A stretch of 40,136 nt of DNA. It comes from Turicibacter sp. (GTDB lineage Bacteria > Bacillota_I > Bacilli_A > MOL361 > Turicibacteraceae). Positions 15,473 to 23,282 of the stretch are shown in pieces. Below the pieces are notes generated by a model. It did not search any database, was not told where the DNA came from, and saw only the letters and a program-made list of their open reading frames with translations. The translations under genes were made by a program, and so were the position numbers. Positions within the stretch are counted from its first letter, which is position 1; the number at the start of each line of letters is the position of its first letter. Where the stretch lies: assembly GCA_009787345.1 (NCBI GenBank), contig WRGF01000211.1, forward strand, positions 1-40,136, read 5' to 3'.

Positions 15473-15985
15473 TTAGCCACTGAATTTTTTCTTGTATTTC
15501 CTAAACTGACTCACCAAAAAAGGGTACGTTGCAAGCATGAAGATGCCATTAAAAAGCAGCGCGGGAAACAATAGGTATTGGACGAAGTGCATGAATCCCA
15601 TCCGTGAGGCGGTCATGGTCAGCACCAAAAAATAAATCACCCATTGGTTGACGGCGATGACGCCCCACATCAGGAAAATCATGGAAAACAGGTTGATGGG
15701 GGTAATCCCCACGAAATATTTCCTTAAAATAAAGACTGTCCCTACAAATAGCACAGGATAAAGGCCAAGAAGCCCTGCATAAAAAATATCATATAACAGC
15801 CCAAAAGCGAGGGCCAGCCAATACGGCTTGTTCCCTTTGTCAAAAAAAACGAACATTGCAAGGCACGTCAAAAACACGTTGGGGACAACTTGGTACTGCC
15901 CCACCAAAGGCTGGATGGGCAATAGGAGAACCAAAAAATTGTCCATGAAAAAAAACGTGGTGAAGATTAAAATCAGCTTAATCAT
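15473..15985 (-). CDS. mreD: Rod shape-determining protein MreD
   Basis: 170 residues, about five membrane helices, normal for MreD. Contains the typical LPIQPLVGQYQVVPNVFLTC and, later, YDIFYAGLLGLYPVLF. It is the membrane partner of MreC in the elongasome. The start at 15985 is favoured by GGGGAGG six bases before; this overlaps the mreC stop by 8 bases. Confidence 0.92.
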   Translation of the reverse strand: MIKLILIFTTFFFMDNFLVLLLPIQPLVGQYQVVPNVFLTCLAMFVFFDKGNKPYWLALAFGLLYDIFYAGLLGLYPVLFVGTVFILRKYFVGITPINLFSMIFLMWGVIAVNQWVIYFLVLTMTASRMGFMHFVQYLLFPALLFNGIFMLATYPFLVSQFRKYKKKFSG

Positions 15986-16907
15986 CCGCTTCCTCCCCAT
16001 CCCCACTTTCAGCGATGACGCCTACTTCCTGGTGCCCCCTCGCCAGGCGCTGTACAAGCAGGACAAAGTCCAGTTGGTTGAAATCGGCTTCGTTCCTTAA
16101 ATACAAGGTTTGGGTCAAGCCATCAGCAGAAAGTTCCGTCCGTTCCACATAACCAATAAGGATCCCGGAAGCAGTGACTCCCCCAAGGCCATTGGTCATG
16201 ACCCAGTCCCCTTCCTCGATTTCCACATCCCGCGGGACGAGCGCCATGATCAATTCCCCCGTCGAGGCATCAAATCCTTGGAACAAGCCATTGGCCCCGC
16301 TCACCCGGTTTTGGTCCGATGGATGCCCATTCTCTGGGACCCGGTGGACGGATGCCGCCACATTGCTGGACTGGTTTTGATGATTCATCAGCTGGATGCG
16401 TGAGGAACGCTCATAAACTTCTGTCACCTGGCCCACCAAATACCCTTGGCGGGAAAGGACGGACATGTCCTCAACGACCCCATCGCTTCGCCCTTTATTG
16501 ATGAGCATGAAGTTATGCCAAGTAGTCGGGTCCCTCATAATGACCGTAGCAGTCATCTGGGCCGTTTCAAGCAAGGTCTGCCCAGTATCCGCCAGTTCCC
16601 GAAGCGCCGCATTTTCCTCTTCCAATTGGCTCAACCTGGCATTTTGGCTCTCGTAATTAAATAACTGCCCCCTTAAGATGCGGTTCTCCTCAAACGTATG
16701 GAACAAGTCCCGAACGTTGCCACCAAGCCGCCTAACCGTATCCGTCAGGCTCAAATAACCGTCTTGGACAATGGTCAGGGAATCCCTGATGACGCGTTCA
16801 GGCAGTGTGCTGGTCCGATTGCCCTGCATCGTAAAGCCAATGGTAAAAAGGACCACGAAGATGGCTACGACAATCCCGAATATTTTTAAGTGGTTAATGC
16901 TTTTCAT
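15978..16907 (-). CDS. mreC: Cell shape-determining protein MreC
   Basis: 309 residues. Short cytoplasmic start, one membrane helix (IFGIVVAIFVVLFTIGF), a coiled coil of about 40 residues (LSQLEEENAALRELAD), then the beta-rich periplasm-facing MreC core with VGQVTEVYERSSRIQLMNHQ and GDWVMTNGLGGVTASGILIG. It scaffolds peptidoglycan elongation. The acidic C-terminus (GDGEEADD) overlaps mreD. A promoter lies just upstream, so mreCD can be transcribed apart from radC. No mreB precedes it. Confidence 0.95.
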   Translation of the reverse strand: MKSINHLKIFGIVVAIFVVLFTIGFTMQGNRTSTLPERVIRDSLTIVQDGYLSLTDTVRRLGGNVRDLFHTFEENRILRGQLFNYESQNARLSQLEEENAALRELADTGQTLLETAQMTATVIMRDPTTWHNFMLINKGRSDGVVEDMSVLSRQGYLVGQVTEVYERSSRIQLMNHQNQSSNVAASVHRVPENGHPSDQNRVSGANGLFQGFDASTGELIMALVPRDVEIEEGDWVMTNGLGGVTASGILIGYVERTELSADGLTQTLYLRNEADFNQLDFVLLVQRLARGHQEVGVIAESGDGEEADD

Positions 16908-16944
16908 GAAACGAACACACCCTTGCAACTAAAGTATTACTTCT

Positions 16945-16973
16945 ATTATATAAAAACAAGCGGCTACTTACAA
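16945..16973 (-). promoter_or_regulatory. Sigma-A promoter of mreCD
   Basis: TTGTAA (16968-16973), 17 bases, TATAAT (16945-16950) on the minus strand, 38 bases before the mreC start and immediately after the acetyltransferase gene. Confidence 0.75.
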
Positions 16974-16977
16974 TGTT

Positions 16978-17613
16978 TCATTTGAAAATATTAGGGGAGG
17001 CGCCCATGGCCTTCCATTCTTTTTGCAGGGCACCGCTCCCTTTTTTCAAGTAATCCTTCTTTTTGATTTGGTAGTAATCGCAATCGATCCATTTCCCATC
17101 TCTGCCCCGCTCCGCTTTTTTGACGGATTTCATGTGGGACATGGACAGCTTTTTCATCACACCGCCTGAGGCCGGGTTGCGGTGGTCGTGGCGGGCGACA
17201 ACCAGGTCAACCCCCAGGCACTCAAATGCATAGGAAAGCACTTCTTCCACCGCTTCTGACGCAAAGCCTTTCCCCCACCAGGCCTTACCTAGGCAATAGC
17301 CGACTTCCGCACTGATGCGCCAGGGTGAAAGCAATGGGCGGCGGATGTCAAATAAATTAATGGAGCCGATGGCTTCACCGGTCGTTTCATGGATGATGAC
17401 CCAGTGGTAATAATCCAAGGCAGCGTATTGGCTGACCCAGTCGCTGATGACTTCTTCCGTTTCCGCCACTTCACGGTGGCTGAACCACAAAAGGTACCGG
17501 GTCACCTCGTCATCGCAGGCCCAGTTGTCAAACATCATTTGGGCATCGCTTTGCTGAAAGGGCCTCAGGCATAACCGCTTGGTATTCAGTTTTCCCGTCC
17601 CTGCGTGCTTCAT
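16978..17613 (-). CDS. GNAT N-acetyltransferase (RimJ/RimL type)
   Basis: 211 residues. N-terminal TKRLCLRPFQQSDAQMMFDNW and the acetyl-CoA site EVGYCLGKAWWGKGFASEAV identify the RimJ/RimL branch, which acetylates protein N-termini or small molecules. The end beyond residue 170 is basic and variable (KKKDYLKKG). Its start overlaps the radC stop by 4 bases, so it is co-translated with radC. It occupies the place where mreB stands in Bacillus; substrate unknown. Confidence 0.9.
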   Translation of the reverse strand: MKHAGTGKLNTKRLCLRPFQQSDAQMMFDNWACDDEVTRYLLWFSHREVAETEEVISDWVSQYAALDYYHWVIIHETTGEAIGSINLFDIRRPLLSPWRISAEVGYCLGKAWWGKGFASEAVEEVLSYAFECLGVDLVVARHDHRNPASGGVMKKLSMSHMKSVKKAERGRDGKWIDCDYYQIKKKDYLKKGSGALQKEWKAMGASPNIFK

Positions 17614-18296
17614 CCCAAATACCCCATTTCCCTTAGGCTGGCAAACTGCCCTTCCCCGATAATAATGTGGTCAACCAGCTTGATGCCCACCAATTCCCCC
17701 ACCTCTTCCAAACGGTGTGTCAGCTGGATGTCCTGGGCTGACGGCGTTGGGTCCCCGCTGGGATGGTTGTGGGCACAGACGATGGCCGCCGATGAACGCT
17801 TGATGGCTTCCTTGAACACCTCCCGCGGATGGACGATGGCCTTGTTGAGGGAGCCGATGAACACGGTCTTTTTGCCGATGACGTAGTTTTTTGTATCCAA
17901 AAACAGGACTACGAAATGTTCCTGTGTGAGATGGCGCATTCCCGGACTCAATAACTGGTAACCATCCTCTGGGGACAGGAGCATTTCAGATTTTTGGGAC
18001 TGTGCCTCCATAATCCGCCGCCCCATTTCAAGCCCCGCCAAAATCATGACCGCTTTGGACTGACCGACGCCATCTAGCTTCATGAGTTCTTCCGGCGTCG
18101 CCTCATTGAGTGCCTTCAAGCCGCCGCTTTGATCCAGGATTTCTTGTGCCAACTGCAAAGCACCGTACTGCCTAGTACCCGTCCTTAGCATAATCGCCAA
18201 AAGTTCGGTATTGCTCAAATGGTTCGGACCCAACTTTAAAAAGCGCTCGCGCGGCCTTTCGCTAACTTCCATTTCCTTAATCTTCTTCACTGTCAA
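17610..18296 (-). CDS. radC: RadC family JAB-domain protein
   Basis: 228 residues: an N-terminal helix-hairpin-helix region (LMKLDGVGQSKAVMILAGLE) and a C-terminal JAB/MPN metal-binding domain with HNHPSGDPTPSAQD. Widely conserved, biochemical role unproven despite the historic DNA-repair name. Start TTG at 18296 (MTVKKIKEME) fits the family N-terminus and has AAGGTG six bases upstream; ATG at 18272 is the alternative. The start overlaps the end of the upstream SPOR gene by 20 bases. Confidence 0.95.
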   Translation of the reverse strand: MTVKKIKEMEVSERPRERFLKLGPNHLSNTELLAIMLRTGTRQYGALQLAQEILDQSGGLKALNEATPEELMKLDGVGQSKAVMILAGLEMGRRIMEAQSQKSEMLLSPEDGYQLLSPGMRHLTQEHFVVLFLDTKNYVIGKKTVFIGSLNKAIVHPREVFKEAIKRSSAAIVCAHNHPSGDPTPSAQDIQLTHRLEEVGELVGIKLVDHIIIGEGQFASLREMGYLG

Positions 18297-18906
18297 TTAT
18301 ATCACCTTGCTTCATAGTTAGCCACTCAAAAATTTCCAGCAGCATCTGTTGCCTGGCCATCTCCGAAAAATCCGCCTTGCCTTGGGAGAGGGTCACAAAA
18401 TATCCCCAGATTTCCATGTCGTTGCTGCCAAACTGATCCATAAATTCTTCTTCTACGGTAAAATGCTGCTGATTGGCCGCCTGATAGAAATGTTCCCATG
18501 CCATGCCCCCAGAAGTCGAGGGCTCAAGGATCAATAGCTGATGGCCAATCCCTCCCTGTTCCAATTTCCCCATTGCCCCGCGGGCTTCTTCGGGCTGGGC
18601 CACAATCTGGGTAAAGAGGTGATAGCCGCCATCAACGCTTACAAGGCCCAAAGGCAAATCCAAAAGCCTCAGGGCACCCTCTGCCGCCAAGACATCCGTC
18701 CCCGTTTCAAAGGTGCCCAGCGACAATAAATAAAGTTCACCCGGTTGGGAGGGGACGGTGAAGGTAGCCACCACAGGGTCATCCTCCCCGTCAGATGGCA
18801 GGTTATGGCTGAAGATAAGTGCCAGCATGACCACAATCCCCGTTGCCAATAGTAAATATTGATGCTTGATGACAAGTCGCAAAATCTGTTTCCCTAACAA
18901 ATCCAT
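18277..18906 (-). CDS. SPOR-like membrane protein, copy 2
   Basis: 209 residues. One membrane helix near the start (YLLLATGIVVMLALIF) and an outside SPOR-like domain: ELYLLSLGTFETGTDVLAAE, LDLPLGLVSVDGGYHLFTQI. SPOR domains bind denuded peptidoglycan at septa. The gene is a paralogue of the next one upstream (19008-19670): both keep the helix, a single SPOR-like unit and an unusual C-terminal tail (D-M-E/H-I-W/F-G-F/Y, then W-L). Position between folC and radC is that of spoIIB in Bacillus. Start ATG 18906 is close to AGGGGG; TTG two codons later is possible. Confidence 0.78.
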   Translation of the reverse strand: MDLLGKQILRLVIKHQYLLLATGIVVMLALIFSHNLPSDGEDDPVVATFTVPSQPGELYLLSLGTFETGTDVLAAEGALRLLDLPLGLVSVDGGYHLFTQIVAQPEEARGAMGKLEQGGIGHQLLILEPSTSGGMAWEHFYQAANQQHFTVEEEFMDQFGSNDMEIWGYFVTLSQGKADFSEMARQQMLLEIFEWLTMKQGDIIDSEED

Positions 18907-18953
18907 TCCCCCTTAACATACGCAATTTAGCTGAAATTCCTGCCAGTTTCGTT

Positions 18954-19000
18954 AAAAAAAGTTTGCACAAAAGAAGAAAAACGCTTCCTTTGTGCAATTT
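18954..19000 (-). terminator. Terminator between the two SPOR genes
   Basis: 14-bp arms 18963-18976 and 18984-18997 with one mismatch, followed by a seven-base T-run on the minus strand. The downstream SPOR-radC unit therefore needs read-through or its own promoter, which I could not place. Confidence 0.82.
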
Positions 19001-19007
19001 TTTAATT

Positions 19008-19670
19008 TTAATTGGATTGCAGCCAGTTGTAGATGGCCATGAGCATGTTCTGCCTTTCATCAGATAATGGGTCAAAAGCCGTGTTGGAAAGCACGTTATA
19101 AAAACCGAAAATGTGCATATCGCCATCAAAGCTGTTAATAAAATCCGGTGATAGGGCAAAAGGCTGTTCATTGGCCGCCAACAAGAAATACTGCCAACCC
19201 GGTGCATCGCTGTCAGGCCTTTCCTGCCTCACGAAGTAATCAACGTTGCTGGCCGCCAACAGGTTCTCTGCCTCCCTTAGCTGGGAGCGGCTCCCCACCA
19301 CATGGGAATAAAGCATGAAATTCCCATTCAGGCGGATCACGTCAGCGGGCATCCCCAACTCGCTTAATGTCCTCCGAAGTGCCGCCGCATTGTCAAGGCT
19401 TCCGAAGATGCCTAGCTGAAGCATGTAAAACGTGGTCGGGTCGAATACTTCTTCTGCCACCTCAACCGGTTCCCCCTCCTCTGTGGAGTCATCCGCTACG
19501 GAATCGTTCAAAACAACGGGGGGAAGTTCAGCAGCCGGCACCGACTGGGCCGGTTCCAAAAAGGCTTCCAGCATCCCCCCAAAAAAGTACCCCACCAAAG
19601 TGATGATAACCGTCAGCGTCCCAAAAATCTTGAACGTTTTTATCATCGCCTGTTTGTCCATTCGTTTCAT
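19008..19670 (-). CDS. SPOR-like membrane protein, copy 1
   Basis: About 220 residues. A membrane helix near the start (LTVIITLVGYFFGGMLEAF), an acidic external linker (DDSTEEGEPVEVAEEVFD), then a SPOR-like domain: TTFYMLQLGIFGSLDNAAAL, ELGMPADVIRLNGNFMLYSH. The tail DMHIFGFYNVLSN...YNWLQSN matches the paralogue downstream. Start ATG at 19670 is set by AAGGAG eight bases upstream; the GTG at 19679 overlaps that site. Probable septal peptidoglycan binder, possibly SpoIIB-like by locus. Confidence 0.78.
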   Translation of the reverse strand: MKRMDKQAMIKTFKIFGTLTVIITLVGYFFGGMLEAFLEPAQSVPAAELPPVVLNDSVADDSTEEGEPVEVAEEVFDPTTFYMLQLGIFGSLDNAAALRRTLSELGMPADVIRLNGNFMLYSHVVGSRSQLREAENLLAASNVDYFVRQERPDSDAPGWQYFLLAANEQPFALSPDFINSFDGDMHIFGFYNVLSNTAFDPLSDERQNMLMAIYNWLQSN

Positions 19671-19810
19671 TTTACCCACTCCTTAGTCGAGTTCCCGGCA
19701 CCACTCCATCCGATATTTTCTCCAGTCGCCCCACTCGGGAAGGGCGCCCCACCGTGCCGGCTTCCAAAAATTCGGATTACGTAAACGGTTCCGTCCGCAT
19801 CCTTTGATAC

Positions 19811-19850
19811 AAAAATGCCTTCCCCTTGAGTGTATCAAAGAAAAGGCAAA
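19811..19850 (-). terminator. Terminator of folC
   Basis: TGCCTT/AAGGCA stem (19843-19848 with 19816-19821) followed by TTTTT on the minus strand; an overlapping TTTGATACA/TGTATCAAA pair offers an alternative fold. Confidence 0.65.
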
Positions 19851-19871
19851 AATTCTGTCTATTGGCGGTGG

Positions 19872-21131
19872 CTAGAAAAAATATTTTCGGATCTCAGAGA
19901 TGAAATAAAGGGAGCCTGTCACAATGAGGCAGTCGTTTTCCGCGAGGGATGATTTCAGCTGGGAAAGCAATGCTAACGGATCCTCGTTATAGGAAGCGTT
20001 CGGATAGGGATACGCTTCGAACTGGGCTTTTCCTGATTGGGCCCTGAAAAAATCGAAGGTAGTGAAGTGGATTTCGTCCGCTACTTTGGCGATTTCCCCA
20101 AACATTTCCCCGTAATCCTTGTCCTTTAAAATACTGGTCATAAAAACACAGCGGTGGCCCGCCAACGATTCCTGGATGGTTTTCACCAGGGATTGGACCC
20201 CTTCGATGTTGTGGGCACCATCTAATATAATCAGGGGTTCGTTGCTCACCACTTCAAAGCGCCCTTTCCAGAAGGCACGCTTCATCCCTGTGCGGATAGC
20301 CTCGTCAGAAATCTCAAAATGATGGCGGAGTTCTTTTAGGAGGCTATAAGCCAGGGTCGCATTCTTGACTTGGTGAAGCCCCTTCATAGTAATTTGGACA
20401 TTTGGCATATCCGCCCAGTCAAAGGTGGCCCCGAACTGGTTTAGCTGGACATTTGATAAGGGATTTTCCTGCAAAGACAGCCGGATTTCAGCATATTCGC
20501 GAAAAGTTGCAAGCACTTCCTTATCTTCTGCCGTCGTAAATAAAGGCACTCCTTGCTTGGCAATCCCGATTTTTTCGTAAGCAATTTTAGATAGGGTGTC
20601 CCCGAGGATTTCCTGATGGTCGTGGCCCACGTTGGTAATCCCGGCAACCAGTGGCATGATGACGTTCGTGGAATCATGGCGCCCGCCAAGCCCCACTTCA
20701 TAAAGGGCCATATCCACACCGACACGGTCAAAATGGACAAAGGACAGCAGGGTTATAATCTCGAACTCGGTAAAAGGGCCAATCTCGGACTGATTGATTT
20801 CCTCGATGATGGGATAAATGATATTGGCGGACTGTGCTAAATCACTCCCGATGATTGGAATGTCATTGATGGAAATCCGCTCGCCGAAGGACTCGATGAA
20901 GGGGGACGTAAAAGTACCCACTTTGTAGCCAGCCGCTTCCAGCACAGAGCGAAGGAATGTTACCGTAGACCCTTTCCCGTTCGTACCGCCCACATGGACC
21001 GTTTTGAGTTTCAGATGGGGACTCCCTAGTTTTATCAGGGCCGCTTCCATCCGTTCAAGGCCGGGGCGGATCCCAAATTTTAGTTGACCGGAAATCCAGT
21101 CGATGACTTGTTGTTCTGTATGAAATGTCAT
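19872..21131 (-). CDS. folC: Bifunctional folylpolyglutamate synthase/dihydrofolate synthase
   Basis: 419 residues, family length. ATP P-loop HVGGTNGKGST (about 47-56), the omega-loop TFTSPFIESFGERISIND, the central GGRHDSTNV and ITNVGHDHQEILG, and ILDGAHN in the C-terminal domain. It adds glutamate to folates in the cytoplasm. Its start codon overlaps the stop of the PASTA gene (ATGA). In many Bacilli valS lies just upstream; here about 14.7 kb of other genes separate them. Confidence 0.96.
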   Translation of the reverse strand: MTFHTEQQVIDWISGQLKFGIRPGLERMEAALIKLGSPHLKLKTVHVGGTNGKGSTVTFLRSVLEAAGYKVGTFTSPFIESFGERISINDIPIIGSDLAQSANIIYPIIEEINQSEIGPFTEFEIITLLSFVHFDRVGVDMALYEVGLGGRHDSTNVIMPLVAGITNVGHDHQEILGDTLSKIAYEKIGIAKQGVPLFTTAEDKEVLATFREYAEIRLSLQENPLSNVQLNQFGATFDWADMPNVQITMKGLHQVKNATLAYSLLKELRHHFEISDEAIRTGMKRAFWKGRFEVVSNEPLIILDGAHNIEGVQSLVKTIQESLAGHRCVFMTSILKDKDYGEMFGEIAKVADEIHFTTFDFFRAQSGKAQFEAYPYPNASYNEDPLALLSQLKSSLAENDCLIVTGSLYFISEIRKYFF

Positions 21132-21463
21132 GGTGCAACCTCGCTTCCAAGTGAAATCGTAACGCTGACGACAACCGCCTCGTCGCCAATGACCCGCCCC
21201 GGCTTCAGGGACTGGGAAATGACACGGGTTGGTTCAACGATGTCAGAGTGCTCGTACTCAAAAATAACCGACACATTGGGCCGTTCCCCCAAGTATTCCT
21301 GGACTTCCGATGCCAGCCAGCCATGAAGGTTTGGCATGACACGGGACTGATTGCGGATATCTGCCTGATAAATGATCCCCCCGATAATCAGGCCCATAAA
21401 TATAATAATGAAAAAACGCGGCTGAAGCCTAAGCCTTTTCTTTCGTTTTTTGATTTTCTTCAT
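21128..21463 (-). CDS. Small membrane protein with one PASTA domain
   Basis: 111 residues. A very basic N-terminus (MKKIKKRKKRLRLQPR), one membrane helix (FFIIIFMGLIIGGIIY), and one external PASTA unit: VMPNLHGWLASEVQEYL, then VISQSLKPGRVIGDEAVVVS. PASTA domains sense or bind uncross-linked peptidoglycan, usually as tandem repeats on Ser/Thr kinases or PBPs; a single copy on a short stalk with no catalytic domain is unusual. The start ATG (21463) has GGGAGGG six bases upstream. It overlaps folC by 4 bases. Confidence 0.82.
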   Translation of the reverse strand: MKKIKKRKKRLRLQPRFFIIIFMGLIIGGIIYQADIRNQSRVMPNLHGWLASEVQEYLGERPNVSVIFEYEHSDIVEPTRVISQSLKPGRVIGDEAVVVSVTISLGSEVAP

Positions 21464-21511
21464 CCTCATCCCTCCCGCTAATGATTCCAATTATACCATA
21501 AAAAAGCATAG

Positions 21512-21545
21512 AAAAAAAGGAGCCATTTTCAGATGCGGCTCCCCT
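21512..21545 (-). terminator. Terminator of the DUF3048 gene
   Basis: GGAGCC/GGCTCC stem (21519-21524 with 21537-21542) with a seven-base T-run on the minus strand. Confidence 0.75.
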
Positions 21546-21557
21546 TATTTTTTTTGA

Positions 21558-22625
21558 TTATTCGAAAGTGACGCCTCCATTATGGGTGACGGCGATGTAG
21601 CTATTGCCACGGTTGACAAGGATTTCTTTCCCGCTTTCGTCAAAGAACCGCAGTCCGTCCTGCTGTTCCCAAGCAATCGGTTGGGCAATGCCATTTGAGA
21701 TATAAAAACCGTTGCCGGAAAGGTCAAATTCCATATGGCCGATAGCATTTCCGAACACTGTAGATTCCAGTACGAAGAGATTGGTAAAAGCAAGTTGTCC
21801 GCCTGTAGCATCGTCCATATGAGGGGTGCCATTGAAATCTTTTTCATAAAGCCCCGTTTCTGCGTTGAAAGTGAAATCGGCAGTGGTCCCCCTGAAGTCA
21901 ATATGGATTGTTTCAGCAGATTCACCTGTCGGGACCGCCACTTCGCCAAAGGGATGGAAGTTAAAAGTCGGTTGGTGATTTTCCGCTAGTTCAAGGCGAA
22001 GCCCGAGGTTTTCAGCCGCTTCCTTAAAGCGGGTGCCATCAAAATATGCGGTGTGCTCCAATGGGAACCCTGCATTGAGGCGGTTTTGATCCCTCCCGAA
22101 CAAACCGCCTGTATTGACAGCCCCATCGAAACGGTCGCTTCCCAAAATTTCATAAAGGAAATGGGTAATGTAAGGATCGTTTCCCCAGTGGGCATAAAAA
22201 ATATCAAACCCTTGCGCCATCACCGGAAAAATCGGGCGGGCACTGCGGGTCGGGGCGATCATGGGAATCTGGGTCATGTCGCCAAACATCGCCATCAGAC
22301 GGGTGGCGCCGCTCTCTATGGGCAATTCCACAATCACATCCGCCGAACCAATCCCATATTGCGGCATACTGGCCCGGACATTGCTGACCATCACCGCTAC
22401 TGGCCGAAGCCCGACAGCCTCATCCGTCAAAGTCGGCAATCCCGTCAACAGGTTCTCATTTTCCAAGCGTTCGATTACGGGTTCTTCCTCCTCAGGCTCC
22501 TCGACAACCACTTCCTCTTGGGGCTCTTCCTCTATAACCGGCTCGACACTGGATAGGAAAAAAAAATACCCCCCCAACAAGGCGGCAAGGATAATAGCAA
22601 CGACAATATAAATTCTCTTATTCAT
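21558..22625 (-). CDS. DUF3048 domain protein (YerB-like)
   Basis: 355 residues. An N-terminal membrane anchor (IYIVVAIILAALLGGYFFFL), no lipobox cysteine, then a Glu-rich linker (EEEPQEEVVVEEPEEEEPVI) and the DUF3048 region: LTGLP, RPVAVMVSN, RASMPQYGIGSADVIVELP, SARPIFPVMAQGFDIFYAHW. The C-terminal half is the second DUF3048 domain. B. subtilis YerB is a related putative lipoprotein of unknown role. It should face outside the membrane. Divergent from the next plus-strand gene. Confidence 0.88.
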   Translation of the reverse strand: MNKRIYIVVAIILAALLGGYFFFLSSVEPVIEEEPQEEVVVEEPEEEEPVIERLENENLLTGLPTLTDEAVGLRPVAVMVSNVRASMPQYGIGSADVIVELPIESGATRLMAMFGDMTQIPMIAPTRSARPIFPVMAQGFDIFYAHWGNDPYITHFLYEILGSDRFDGAVNTGGLFGRDQNRLNAGFPLEHTAYFDGTRFKEAAENLGLRLELAENHQPTFNFHPFGEVAVPTGESAETIHIDFRGTTADFTFNAETGLYEKDFNGTPHMDDATGGQLAFTNLFVLESTVFGNAIGHMEFDLSGNGFYISNGIAQPIAWEQQDGLRFFDESGKEILVNRGNSYIAVTHNGGVTFE

Positions 22626-22697
22626 TAAGTTTCTCCTTTGATTCGTACTGACATTGCTTCCATTTTACCACATATCAAAGGGGAAATATGAGGAAAT

Positions 22698-22730
22698 TTG
22701 TAGAATTCAGTTTAGTTAAGTATAAACTGA
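22698..22730 (+). promoter_or_regulatory. Promoter with overlapping inverted repeat, upstream of 22782
   Basis: TTGTAG (22698-22703), 17 bases, TATAAA (22721-22726). TCAGTTTA (22707-22714) and TAAACTGA (22723-22730) form an 8-bp inverted repeat whose right arm covers the -10 box, a possible repressor site. Confidence 0.55.
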
Positions 22731-22781
22731 TACTTGCTGACCCACAATGAAATAAAATCATGGTATCCGGAGGAAATCCTT

Positions 22782-23207
22782 ATGAAAAAATCATTTATCT
22801 TGACTGTATCCCCGTTCCCAGGCTGCTACCGTCATATCCAAATCGATGAGAAAAATACTTTGCACGACTTGCACGACGCCATCATGGACGCATTTGACTT
22901 TGACGATGACCATCTCCACATATTTTTCATGGACAACAAGCCATGGAGCTATCACAACCAGTACATTTGTCCGCGTGTGGATGATCTGGATTCCGCCAAA
23001 GCCTTTACTAATGAAGTGAAACTCTCCCAATTCCACTTGGAGAAAGGAGACAAGTTCCTTTATATTTTTGACTTCGGCGACGAATGGCGTTTCCAGATTA
23101 AAGTCCTACGGGAAGTCGAGGAAGAAACCAAATTAGCTTATGTCAAGAAAAGCGTCGGGAAAGTGAGCCAATACGGCGAAATAGAAGATGAGGACGATTG
23201 GGAGTGA
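22782..23207 (+). CDS. pRiA4b ORF-3-like protein
   Basis: 141 residues. Matches the plasmid pRiA4b ORF-3 / IS1096 passenger family: WRHIQI-like YRHIQIDEKNTLHDLHDAIM, FDFDDDHLHIFFMD, LEKGDKFLYIFDFGDEWRF. The family occurs on plasmids, on IS1096 and on chromosomes, and its function is unknown; the old resolvase label is not supported by any recombinase motif. The start ATG at 22782 follows GGAGG at proper spacing, and its own promoter lies upstream. No transposase is adjacent. Confidence 0.85.
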   Translation: MKKSFILTVSPFPGCYRHIQIDEKNTLHDLHDAIMDAFDFDDDHLHIFFMDNKPWSYHNQYICPRVDDLDSAKAFTNEVKLSQFHLEKGDKFLYIFDFGDEWRFQIKVLREVEEETKLAYVKKSVGKVSQYGEIEDEDDWE

Positions 23208-23212
23208 ATGCT

Positions 23213-23273
23213 AAAAAAATCCCACTATTTGAAACATACCTTAAAGGGTATCTTCAAATGACGGGATTTTTTA
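23213..23273. terminator. Bidirectional terminator
   Basis: Outer arms AATCCCACTATTTGAA and TTCAAATGACGGGATT with inner ATACC/GGGTAT, flanked by A-run and T-run, between the convergent 22782 gene (+) and AGCS gene (-). The left arm closely resembles the element at 24871. Confidence 0.85.
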
Positions 23274-23282
23274 GTCATTCAA

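Noticed and set aside
22782-23207. Transposon resolvase or insertion sequence
   Set aside because: The pRiA4b ORF-3 family is sometimes named TnpR, but there are no recombinase motifs, terminal repeats or transposase nearby.
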